Shown: positions 25,022-34,809 of the stretch, piece after piece
Numbering within the stretch: the stretch's first letter is position 1
Layout of the letters: each line of letters opens with the position of its first letter
NCBI GenBank assembly: GCA_004519485.1
Contig: CP038107.1
Span: forward strand, 922,591-986,590
DNA from: Nannochloropsis oceanica
Lineage: Eukaryota > Sar > Eustigmatophyceae > Eustigmatales > Monodopsidaceae
Length of the DNA: 64,000 nt
Direction: 5' to 3'
Program-made: the position numbers and the translations under genes
The notes under the pieces: model-generated
Databases searched by the model: none
What the model saw: the letters and a program-made list of their open reading frames with translations, nothing else
Told to the model about the DNA's origin: nothing

Positions 25022-28000
25022 TTAATCCTTTCGGCGTCCCTTCAACTCCTCCCATTTTGCCCTCACCTGCCCCAGGCATTCCTCAATCCTCTTCTTTTCC
25101 CCCCCTACCATCGCTCTCTCCTCCTTTCCCTCCGCCTCGTCCTCCTCTGCGCCCTCCAGCTTCCTTAATGGGGCCTTGAGAAACATTTCCAATTGTGCCA
25201 AGCCCGCAACCGACGGCTGCTGCAGGTGCGAGTGCACAAGACTTTCCAACGCCTCCACCACCCTCCCTCCCTCCCTCCCTCCCTCCTCCCTCCTCCTCTT
25301 CTCCCAACCGTTCTTACTCAGCAACGCCCGACACGCGCGGGTCTTGTGGTCAAGGGCAGCGGCGAGGGCGGGGGGGAGGGAGACCTCCTCGTTGAAGCGG
25401 GCATAGAGCAACCACAGGTCGGGGTTGGTGGTGATGATGGATGTGACGCGACCCAAAAGCTCACCGACCTGGGAAAAGAGGGAGGGAGGGAGGGAGGGAG
25501 GGAGGGGTGGAAATGCGTAAAACGCTCGGCAGTCATGATTTTTCCTTCCTCTGCGGCTCGTCGCACCCCTCAATCCTTCCCTTCCTCCCTCCCTTCCTCC
25601 CTCCCTACCTGTTTGCTCAGGGCCGCGGAGGCTGTGACTTCGTAGTCGGTCTTGTCGATTTTGTGTGCGAGTTGGGCGGCTTGACGGACGAGGAGGGTAA
25701 GCACGCTCAGATCAGGCGTCCAGAGGGAACCTGAAGTAGGGAGGGAAAGAGGGAAGGAAGGAGGGAAGGAGGAATTTCGAGGTCAGCCTGCGTGGTACCT
25801 GTCAATGCAGACGTAGCAGGTCATGAAACCGCTTTCCCCCCCTCCCTCTTTCCCCCTCGTCCTCCCTGTCTCCCTCCCTTCCTCCCTCCCTTCTTACCAT
25901 TGCCTGTCTTCCCACTCCCCGACTGGACCTGTCTCAAATCGAGAAGCCGGTGAAATGCGTAGAGGACATCCATGCTTCTCCCGACGCGCGCAGCGCAGGT
26001 CAGGTAGTTCTCCCTGGAGAGCAGGGAGGATGCGAGGGTATTGGGGAGTGAGTGGGTGAGGAAGGAAAGGAGAAACGGAGGGGGTCCAAGCCGAGAGAGT
26101 ACGAGAAACAACGGTAGTGAGAAACCGGACGAGCCGGAAGAGGGAGGGCGGGAGGGCGGGAGGGAGGGAGGGAGGGAAGGGCTTACCACATCTCGACATT
26201 GTCCCGCATGTGACGCACGGCTTCTTTGGAGGCGATCAAGGCGTGAGTGTAATCGTTAAGCTTCATTTGACAGGCGGCAAGGTTTCCCCAGGCGCGCCCG
26301 TCGTCCGGCTCTTGTTGGACTACGCGGGTGAAGGCCTGGGAGAGAGGGAGGGAGGGAGGAAGGAAGTCGTGTGAGCGAGGGTAGGTTGATACACACACAC
26401 ACACCATCCCCATCCACTCCCCCACTCCACACATATTTATATAGATCCCTTCCTCCCTTTCTCCCTCCCCTCCCGCCCCTCCCCACCTGCAGGGCCTCCT
26501 TCCACTCTTCCTGAGCCATGTAGGCCATGCCCAAGATGAACCACACCTCGGGCACGAGGGGAGAGATCTTGACGGCGGCTTGGAGGTGGTCGCAGGTCTC
26601 GCGCCATTTCCCCTGTCATCAAGGGGGACGGAGGAAATAGAAAAAGAAGGGGAATTCGGATTTGGGGTTCGGGAATCGGGATTCGGGATATAAGGGGATT
26701 TGAGATTTGGGATTTGGGGGGATGTGAAGATGTGAATGAATCAGCAGCTCCTGATTTCCTTCTTATCGTCCGTCCCATTCCATCCCGCCCTCGCCCTCGC
26801 CCTCGCCTCGGTTGACCGTCAAATCTCCTTGTTCTGTTTTAACCGGCCGTAAACGGGGATATCCTCCCCTCTCCCTCCCTCCCTCCCTCCCTCCCTCCCT
26901 CCCTCCCTCCCCACCTCCCGGAACGCCCGTCTCCCCAGACTCCGTTTGGCTCGGGCGTATCTCCCATTCGACAAGATCCAGGCCTTCTCGTAGCAACCGC
27001 CTTCATCATTCGTCAAGTCGCCTAGGGAGGGATGGAGGGAGGGAAGGAAAGACGGAAAGGGTGAGCTCACGGGATACAACGCCCGCGGCTACCAACCACG
27101 CTGGTGCCGCAGCACCCCTTCCTTTTCCCCCCGCATTCCCTCTCATGCGCCTTACCCAAGGCCGCCCACATGTTCGGTGTTTCTTTAACGGCCAGCCGTT
27201 GACGCACCAACGTCTCAGCGCGCGAGAGTCGGCCCAAGGCCCGGTAGCAATCCACCACCTCGTCCCACCTGGAGAGCGGGGGGAGGGAGGGAGGAAGGGA
27301 GGAAGGGAGCAAGGGAAATGACGTGAGAACTCAAAGCATTCATCAAGTTCTGGCATCTCGAACTGAGAGAGAAAATGGGCACAGGACATATAACAAAGGG
27401 GGTTTAATTTCGATTGGCAAGACGAGCTTACATAGCGAGCTCAAGGAAGAGATCCGCTGCGCTGGCCACCACCCCAAGAGACGCGTAACGCTCGGCCAGG
27501 TCACGCTTTAGTTCCCACTGGGCAGGGTAAAAGATGGTGTGGAGGTAGCGAAGACGGACGTGCACGGGGGCATCGTCCGTGGAAGAGGACGAAGAGGAGG
27601 AGGAGGAGGAGGAGGAGGAGGAGGGGGAGGAGGAGGAGGGGTGGTGCTGGTCCACGAGAGCCTGGAGTTGCATTACTGCCCTTTCTCGTCCATACGACGA
27701 ACCAAAATCCAGCCACGACCGCTCTAGGAGGGCTGTGGAGTACACCATCCAATTTGCGGGGTGCTCGAGGACACGCGCCACGTAGGGCGTCATCTAGGGG
27801 AGGGAGGGAGGGAGGGAGGGAGGGAGAGTAAGTCAAAACCTACAACAACTATATCTCCCCAAAAGAATCATTCACCTCCTCCCCATCCTCCCTCCCTTTT
27901 CCCTCTTTCCATCCCTACCTGCTCAGCCGTCAACCCACCATCCCCCGAAGCCGCGCTCCCCCTCCCTTCCTCCAGGCACAAGGCCAGCAACACCGCCTGC

Positions 28001-29469
28001 TCCAACGGATGCAACTTCTTCTTCGCCCCTTCTATCCCTTCCCCCCCCTCTCCTTCCTTCCCTTCATCCTCCAGCTGCCCAATAAATTCCGTCTTCTCCA
28101 ATAACACGCTATCCTGCCCGTGCCCCACTTCCAAAGGCTTCCCTGGTCCCTCCCCCCGCCCCTTCCCTCCTCCCTCCCCTCCTCCCTCCCCCCTACAGCT
28201 CTCCACAACCAGCACCATCTGCGGCAATGCTTTCTCCTGAAATTTCGTCCTCTTTCCTAGCATCGCCGTCATCCGGCACACCATTCCCGCCTCCTTCTTC
28301 GCGCTCTCAAACGCTCTCCTCCCCTCATCCCCCTCCCTGAAGTGGTATTCCCCCAGGCCCCTCTCCAACCACTCCCGCGTCCGCCACTCATCACACACCC
28401 GCCCTCCCTCCCGCACTCCCTCCCCCAATTCTTGTGGACCCAGGAGGAGGGAGAATTCAGTCCACAACCCTAGCGTAGGACGACGGCCTGGGAGCAGCCG
28501 CCGGTGCGTGACGCAGGCGCGTGCGCTCCATGCCTTGCTGGTGGCGAGGACTGGAGGGAGGAAGGGCGGGAGGGAGGGGTTGCAGGGAAGGGTGGGTTTG
28601 CCAGTGGTGTCGTGGAGCACGAGCGGAGTAAGGTAGGAGGCGAGGGAGGGGAGGGCGAGGGAGTGGAGGAGGAGCCGGGCGAGGAGGAGGGCTTGGGGGA
28701 GGACGCACTGAAGGTAGGGGGACTCGCCGTCGGCGGAGAGGAGGGAGAGAGCAATGTCTTCGTCGGCTTCAAAGGGATTGTTTTTGACCGCCATGAGCTC
28801 GTCGGCTTTGGTGTCACTGCTGCTGCTGCTGCTGCTGCTGTTACTCCTGCTGTTGCTACTGCTGCTGTCACTGAGGAAAGGGGAGAGGAAGGACTTGACT
28901 GCCTGCTGCACTGTTAGGTCAGGGTGGGGACCTGTGTAATTAGCTTGCAGGTAGAGGTTGAGAAGAGCGATGCCCACGCACAGGCATTCAAAGGCACGCT
29001 CGGGTGTAGTACTACTGCTATTACTGCTGCTGCTGTTGCTACTGCTGTCGGCGGTGGCCCCGAGGAGGTTGGTGGTGCTGGTGAGGGCTGCGAGGAGGGC
29101 CTGCCGGACACGCTCCTCGGTGCCGGAAGTCGGATCGGCGGCAGCATTGGCAGCAGCGGCAAAAAATGTTTGCCCTACTGGCGTTTCGGTCAAGACACAT
29201 AGGTATTTTCCCTCCAGCACAAAGCGGGCCGCTTGCAATATTGAAGGGGGTAAACCTCCTCCCTCCCTCCCTCTCTTGACCGTGTCCACGCCATCCACGC
29301 AGCCCAGGAGCTCCGTGCTCTCCGCGCCTGCGAATACCAGCCTCTCCACTACCGTCAGCAAGGGCAGGTCAGGAGCCGGTGCCTCCTCCGCGACAGCATT
29401 GCCAAGGGAGGCCCCAGCAGGAAGGCCAAACAGCTCCTCCTCCATGTCATCCTCATCGTCGCTCGCCAT
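25022..29469 (-). CDS. TTC27: TTC27/Emw1-like tetratricopeptide repeat protein
   Basis: TTC27 (yeast Emw1) is an essential TPR protein linked to cell-wall integrity and glycoprotein biogenesis in yeast. Exon 1 (about 27919-29469) starts MASDDEDDMEEELFGLPAG and holds the helical N-terminal half with Ser-rich and Gly/Glu insertions; it ends LTAEQ at a GTAGGG donor. Following exons carry the conserved part: MTPYVARVLEHPANWMVYST with SYGRERAVMQLQALVDQH, LRYLHTIFYPAQWELKRDLA, RWDEVVDCYRALGRLSRAET, GGCYEKAWILSNGRYARAKR, VPEVWFILGMAYMAQEEWKE, DDGRAWGNLAACQMKLNDYT, YLTCAARVGRSMDVLYAFHR and GELLGRVTSIITTNPDLWLL. The order of TPR units and the CYEKAW...RYARAKRSLG signature match the family. It ends with a charged tail (ELKGRRKD, TAA at 25022). 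Confidence 0.88.
28790..28880. repeat. CTG/GCT trinucleotide tract in the TPR gene
   Basis: A (CTG)n-rich tract reads as poly-Ser on the coding strand (DSSSNSRSNSSSSSSS) within exon 1 of the TTC27-like gene. A related tract lies at about 29010-29050. Confidence 0.8.
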
Positions 29470-29878
29470 GGCTGGATGGTTGGTTGTGAGGGAGGACGGG
29501 AGAGGGTGAGGGATAGAGATGGGGATTGGATTACAGTACGATAAAGGCCGCGGCACTATAAATGAGGGGTGACTCCGCCGGTCTGTGCGATTCATGTGTA
29601 TAACAGAATGAATGACGTGAGAGTGTTCGTAAGCCACTATATTGGGTGTGTGGCGATTTTGTTCTAACAAGTGGCTGAGACTAGGAAAATTTCTACAGCG
29701 GCGCGCCAGTGGTCCTGCCTATCATTGGTGTAGTTGTGTATATTGACTCAAGTGGGTGGAGTGGGGCACTAGAAATGAGTGGATGGTCTGAGCTTCGCCC
29801 ATCAGAGTGCATGTTCGCTCCGGTACTTCCTCCCCCCCCACAAACAATTCATACACGTGAACAGGCCGAAACGGAAAA
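29470..29878. promoter_or_regulatory. Divergent intergenic region
   Basis: A 409-bp region between the start codons of the TTC27-like gene (-) and the unknown Ala/Pro-rich gene (+). It is free of GGGA repeat and probably holds both promoters. No specific element is recognised. Confidence 0.4.
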
Positions 29879-30841
29879 ATGGATCGCATGGTCACCGTCA
29901 GCAGCAGCAGCGGCGCCGGCATTACCAGCCGAAAGAAGCAGCAGGCCAGTACAAGCTCCACACAAAGCACTTCTTCCGCTGCGGCAGCGGCAGCGGGAGC
30001 CCCACCAGCCGCCCCGCTCTCGTACCTTGACATGCCCGTCCGCCAATGGACACAGTGCGAGGTGCAAGTCGGATACTTTTCCCTACCCAACAAGTGGATG
30101 CCAAAGTCGCAGGCAGCGCCTACACCCGAGCTTCGAAATGGTCCTCGCATCACGCATGGCATGCGGAAACGGGCCATGATGGGCTTTGGGTTCGGTCATC
30201 GAGGTGGACGGGGGGAAGGAGGCGGTAATGATATGATGGGAGGGAGAATCAGAGGGTATTCGGAAGGAATGGAGGGAGGAATGGAGGACGGGGAGGGGTA
30301 TGTGCTCGGGCCGTTGACCAGACGGACGCGGAAGGAGCTGAATCTACCAGAGGTACCGGAAGTGGTGGGGATAGACGAGGCGCTCGAGAGGAAACTGAAA
30401 AGTACTGCAGCTGCTGCAGCCGCTGCGTCTGGAAACAAGGCGTCTGGGGCGACGGGGAAGAGAAAGGGGAAAAAAGTCGTGGAAGGAGAGGGTGGGAAAG
30501 CGGCCAAAAAAGGCGCGAAGAAGGCAGCGGCAGCAGCAGCAACAACAGCACCAGCACCAGCACCAATAATAGAAACTGCTGCAGCACCAGCAACAGCACC
30601 AGCAACAGCAGCACCAGCAACAGCAACAGTAGCATCCGAGGCTGCACCAGTTGGAGCAGGAATAGGAGGAAGAGGAGCAGCGAATGGGCTGGTGGGTTTG
30701 TCGTCGTCCCGGCCTTCCTTCTCCTCCTTCATCCCCTCTTCCCTCTCCACCACCGGGGCCGGGCAGCACGTACAAGCCCCCGCCATACACGACGCCCATC
30801 ACCACAATCATCCATCCCTCCATCCCTCCCTTTCTTCCTGA
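29879..30841 (+). CDS. Unknown low-complexity Ala/Pro/Lys-rich protein
   Basis: A single-exon frame of 320 residues starts at ATG 29879 (AAAAATGG context) and ends at TGA 30841, with an AATAAA-type motif at 30879-30884. The N-terminus is Ser/Thr/Ala-rich; the central part, SYLDMPVRQWTQCEVQVGYF followed by SLPNKWMPKSQAAPTPELRN and MRKRAMMGFGFGHRGGRG, looks like a folded or short linear-motif region. Then come LGPLTRRTRKELNLPEVPEV and a Lys/Ala-rich basic stretch with GKRKGKKVVEGEG and KKGAKKAAAAA. The tail is Ala/Pro repeat (from GCA/ACC codons) and His-rich. The basic patches suggest a nucleic-acid or nuclear role, but I recognise no domain and infer none firmly. The opposite strand is also open, so the call rests on the central block. 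Confidence 0.55.
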   Translation: MDRMVTVSSSSGAGITSRKKQQASTSSTQSTSSAAAAAAGAPPAAPLSYLDMPVRQWTQCEVQVGYFSLPNKWMPKSQAAPTPELRNGPRITHGMRKRAMMGFGFGHRGGRGEGGGNDMMGGRIRGYSEGMEGGMEDGEGYVLGPLTRRTRKELNLPEVPEVVGIDEALERKLKSTAAAAAAASGNKASGATGKRKGKKVVEGEGGKAAKKGAKKAAAAAATTAPAPAPIIETAAAPATAPATAAPATATVASEAAPVGAGIGGRGAANGLVGLSSSRPSFSSFIPSSLSTTGAGQHVQAPAIHDAHHHNHPSLHPSLSS

Positions 30842-31817
30842 GCCCCTTCCACTCTTCCTCAGCCAATTAAAAATGTAAAATAAAAGGTTACCCGTCCATC
30901 CACTAGAAGCCAACGATACTACGGGAGACAAACAATGAATACACGCAGGACTGACTACATGGTTGGTGGGTGTATCGATTGTGTGAAAAAAGTAATGAAC
31001 AGCGCAACAATACAAGCACAGCCGATGCCATTTGGTGATGTACAATTCTTTGATACGCTTCACATGATGTATATCCAATTACACATGTCGATCTTCTGTC
31101 CTCCATCCTTCTTCGCAGTCGACAATATTGGACAGCACTGACTCTACTCTCTTCTTTCCTACTACCACTACTGCTACAACTACAACTCTTACTGCTGCAA
31201 CTAGTACTTCTCCTTTTCCGTTGTGCCACCTTCCTTGTGCAGGACTCTGCTGGCCCATGTGACAAGGGCAAATGAGCCCCTTTGTATGTATTTGGGAGAT
31301 AATTTGTGTGCATGTGTGTGTATGTATTTGGGAGATAATTTGTGTGCATGTGTGTACATGCATATGAATTATGATTATTATTTGTAGACATGTGTGTGTA
31401 TGCATATGAATTATTATTACCCCACATAAGCGTTGGTAATCAAGCATGCGCTGCAATCCTGATCCCTCCATTCCTTCCTCCGTCCCTCCGTCTCTCTCTC
31501 TCTCTCCCTCCCTTTCTTCCTCCCACCCTACTCATGTAATTCTACTCTCCACAATACTATCTTTCTGTGCCTCTTTCTCTGTGTCTCTTTGTAAATTACA
31601 TTCAATTTTCTCTCTCTTTCTTCCTCTTTTGTCGCCGCTGCTATTCCTGTTCCATCTGCTACTACTCTCGTCGCTGCTGATGCTGCTGCTGTTGCTGCCT
31701 TCCCACGCCTCCTCTTCTTCACAACACCACCCACAATAGCACACTCAAACTTATACTCTATCCCTCCCTCCGCCCCTCCCTCCCCCCCTCACTCCGCTTC
31801 TCCCTCCCCCCTCCCTC
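30842..31817. other. Intergenic region without recognised gene
   Basis: It lies between the unknown Ala/Pro-rich gene (+) and the 3' end of the UBC-fold gene (-). It contains a minisatellite (31284-31355 and a diverged continuation), pyrimidine-rich sequence from 31480, and no conserved coding motif. Confidence 0.5.
31284..31355. repeat. 36-bp tandem repeat (two copies) with a diverged 42-bp repeat beyond
   Basis: GTATGTATTTGGGAGATAAT plus 16 further bases is repeated exactly at a 36-bp offset. Immediately downstream, GCATATGAATTA and its surroundings recur at a 42-bp offset (about 31360 and 31402). Confidence 0.85.
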
Positions 31818-34578
31818 CTAACACACATTCATTCCGTCTCCCTTGTCCTCGTCGCTGTCCTCCTCCTCATTCCAAACCAACAATCCATTTGCCGCGTCCA
31901 CCCCCACATTCCTCCTTCTCCCTCCGGCCACCCCTCCCTCCCTCCCTTCCTCCCAGCCCCTGCTGCTGCAGGGCGAGTGGTTCGTCATCATCTGGACGCA
32001 GGAAGGAGAGGGGGAAGGGGAGGAGGAAGGAGAGGAGGAAGGAGAGGAGGAAGGGGAAGGAGGAGTTACGGAGGACGATAAGGGAACCTGACAAAGGAGG
32101 AAGGGAGGGAGGGAGGGAGGGAGGGAGGGAAGAAAGGAGGGGTTAAGTAAGTGGGCTGCCTGCTCTTATTGGAACGATAGAAGGAAAGTGGAAAATCGAT
32201 GGAGCAACAGGTGAAGAGGAGGAGGAACAGGATGAGGAGGAGAAGGGGGAGGAGGACGAGGAGGGGGAGGGGGGCTTTTTCTACCTGACGAGCGCCTCTG
32301 CCTTCCCTGACGTCCCGCAGGGCCTCTATCACGTCTTTAAAGGAATATACACCGCTCCATCCCGTCCCAAACAGAGGGTGCAGCACCTGCCCTTGTCCGT
32401 CACGGTGGACGAGGGGGGAGGAGGGAGGGACGAAGGGGGAGGAGGAGGGGAGGACGCTGACGAGTGGAGGCTATAAAATTTAGGAGGAAGGGAAGGAGGG
32501 AGGAAGGGAGGGAGGGAGGGAGGGAGGGAGGGAGGGAGGGGGAGGAGTTGAGTGTGTTTTCAACCTCTGTATCCCTCCCTCCCTTCCTCTCTTCCTCCCT
32601 GCAACCCTCCCCCCTCCTTTTTTACGTGATGTGGATAGAAGCGAGGAATTTTGACGATGAAGGCGGAGGGACCGGGGCAAGAAGAAGCAGCAGGAGCAGC
32701 CGCAGCCGCAGCGAGGTCAAGGAGGCGAGGAGGGAGGGGAGGAAGGGGGGCAGTGACGCTGCTGTGGTGCCGGCCAGAGAGGAGGAGGCGGGAGGGCGAG
32801 GTCGAAAGGGAGGAGGGGAAGGCGGCAGCGAGAGAGGGCGGGGGGGGAGAAGGAGAGAAGAAATAGACGTGGAGGGTGAGAGGGTCGGTGGTCCGTACTA
32901 TCTGGATTCTCTCTCTTTCTCCCGAGAAGGGATGGAGAGAGGAAGGGAGGAAGGAGGAGGGGGAGGAAGGGAAGGAGGATGAAGGGGAAGGACGGGCGCG
33001 GTCCGGCTCGACAAGTTCTTTGAGGTCCTCGAGATCCTGGGGAGGAAAGGAGGGAGAGAGGGAGGGAGGCTGTGAGCAAAGTTTGAGTTGTGTATATAGG
33101 TAAAGGGAGGGAGGGAGGGAGGGAGGGAGGGTAAGAGGGAGGAGTTGTAGGACGCTCCGAAAACTGAGACCTCAACTGAACAGCGTGTGTCCATCAGTCT
33201 CAGCTCCTAGGCCTCCTCCTCCGCATTCTTCGTGGAAGAAAGAAAGGCTGCTCTCGCGCTCTCCTCCTGCTGACGGGCAGCAGGAACAAGGTGGATGGGT
33301 GGGGGGGCTCTAGCCCGTCCTTCTTGTTGAAGCGCTTTCGGGGTTTTACAAGATTCAGGTTGTTCCCTACCTCCTTCCCTCCCTCTAACGATGCCTCGAA
33401 CTCATGGATGACCTCCCACATGCACTCTCAACCTTCCTTCTCTCCCTCCCTCCCTCCCTCTCACCTTCCTTAGACGCAGCTCCCCCGGGGACATGGTAAT
33501 CCGACACCTCTTCATCTTCTCACTCACTTCCGACGCCAAGTCCCACGTCTTCCTCTTCGGTTTATGACTACCCTCTCCACCTCCTGTCTTTCCTTGTCTC
33601 CCCAGTCGCTCATCTCCCCCTCCTCCTTCTCCTGCTCCTCCTTCTCCTTCCCCCCTCTCTCCATATCGGGCCCTAGGAGGCATGCTACGGGACGGGTACA
33701 TATTGATTACTTGGATAGGTGGTGGCAATGGTTGCTGCTGTTGCTGCTGTTCTTGTCGTTGTTGTTGGCGTTCTTAATGGTGATGCAAGTAATTCTGCAG
33801 CAGCTGTTGCTTCTGCTGCTGCTGCTGTTTTTGCAGCTGCTGCTGTTGGTAGTTTTGGTATGCCTGCGTGTCGGGGTGATTCGGGGGAGGGAGGGAAAGA
33901 AAGGGTAGACAGACGAAGGGGAAAAGTGTGGATGGCACATGGAAAGACATAAGACACAGATCGAAAAAAGGGAATGGCTTCATCCGATTACGGCGCTGCT
34001 CAAAGGTGTCATGCATGCCATAGGCGTGGGTTAGAAGGAATGAGAGACGGAGGGATTTAGGGGCGCCTCCACGCACCTGTGACTGATACTTGTGCTGGAA
34101 TTGTTCGTGTGATGGAAGGGGATGGTAGTGTTGCTGTTGAAGTGGCAGGAAGGCGCCGTGGTGAAATTCGGTGGGTGGGCGCAGAGGCGGCAGAGGGAGG
34201 GGAGGTGGAGGGTGGGAGGGAGAGGGAGGGGGGAAAAGGGTCTGCCGCTGGAAGAGAATGATTGCAAAACGGGCTACCAGGCACCGAGCATACGCTAGAC
34301 AGGCGTACACGTGCTGGTGTACGTTCGAATAGACTCCCTGGAAGTGTGATGTGGTGGGTGTGGGTATAGGTGTAGGCGTAGAGAAGGAGGGGACATGAGG
34401 AGGGAGAGGATCTAGATGATAGCCTAACGGGTCCGCGACGCCGCGACGCCGTCCGCGAATCGACTGACGATTGGCAGCTCGCTGGGCGGTTCACGTGCCG
34501 AGGCTGCTGGCTTGCCCGTAAACGGTGGTGGTGCTGCTTTTGAAGGGCTTGACTCAAAGTGTGTCTGTCCGCAGCCAT
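31818..34578 (-). CDS. Gln-rich protein with a cysteine-less ubiquitin-conjugating (E2/UEV-like) domain; in-frame TAA
   Basis: From ATG 34578 the N-terminus is His/Gln/Arg-rich (MAADRHTLSQALQKQ), then FHHGAFLPLQQQHYHPLPSH, then a Gln tract (exon 33465-33863) interrupted by TAA at 33774-33776 and continuing in frame as QQQQQQPLPPPIQVINMYPS. C-terminal exons are all phase 0: 33371-33412, 32626-33036 (DLEDLKELVEPD, DPLTLHVYFFSP, a Ser/Pro/Ala insertion, FIVKIPRFYPHH), 32285-32470 (PPLVSVLP, LVHRDGQGQVLHPLFGTGWS, SFKDVIEALRDV) and 31818-31991. Joining gives the E2 hallmark YPHHPPLV and the W-containing segment, but the catalytic Cys position reads Leu (GQVLHPLF), as in UEV-type inactive variants. 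If the TAA is real, translation could start at ATG 33701. The partner and pathway are unknown. Confidence 0.62.
33774..33776 (-). other. In-frame TAA inside the Gln tract
   Basis: On the minus strand the reading is ...LQNYLHHH, TAA, then ERQQQRQEQQQQQQ in the same frame. A single C-to-T change (CAA to TAA) would explain it. No GT-AG intron can remove it within this exon. Confidence 0.85.
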
Positions 34579-34809
34579 CCCATTTCTCCTCTCGTCTCCT
34601 GGTGGACTCGCTGTTTGAACCTCGCTTTTTCTCACGCCCCTCTCTCAACACTTCACAAAAGCCTCATTCTCACCACAAACCCACACGCAAAAACCAGGCA
34701 CATTTACCAAGGTACCGTCGGACCCTCCCGACCAGCCCCTACGTCCTTGTCTCCTTGGCCTTTCCCTCCTTAGTCGCATCAAGCCACACACACACACCCC
34801 ACGGCACTC
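34579..34809. promoter_or_regulatory. Short divergent promoter region
   Basis: Only 231 bp separates the ATGs of the Gln-rich UBC-fold gene (-) and COG7 (+), so both promoters must be compact or overlap. An ACAC run lies at about 34787-34798. Confidence 0.45.

Noticed and set aside
24631-25179. Plus-strand frame with a long Glu/Asp tract downstream of the ABC transporter
   Set aside because: It depends on a GAG/GAT microsatellite and overlaps the 3' end of the TTC27-like gene on the other strand; no conserved motif.
31843-32476. Plus-strand frames reading GEWFVIIWTQEG and FYLTSASAFPDVPQGLYHVF
   Set aside because: They look protein-like but lie antisense to the UBC-fold gene, whose minus-strand exons are phase-consistent and rebuild a recognisable YPHHPPLV E2 core.
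32464-32982. Plus-strand frame ending REEIDVEGERVGGPYYLDSL
   Set aside because: It is antisense to the UBC-fold exon 32626-33036, which has correct phase and family motifs.
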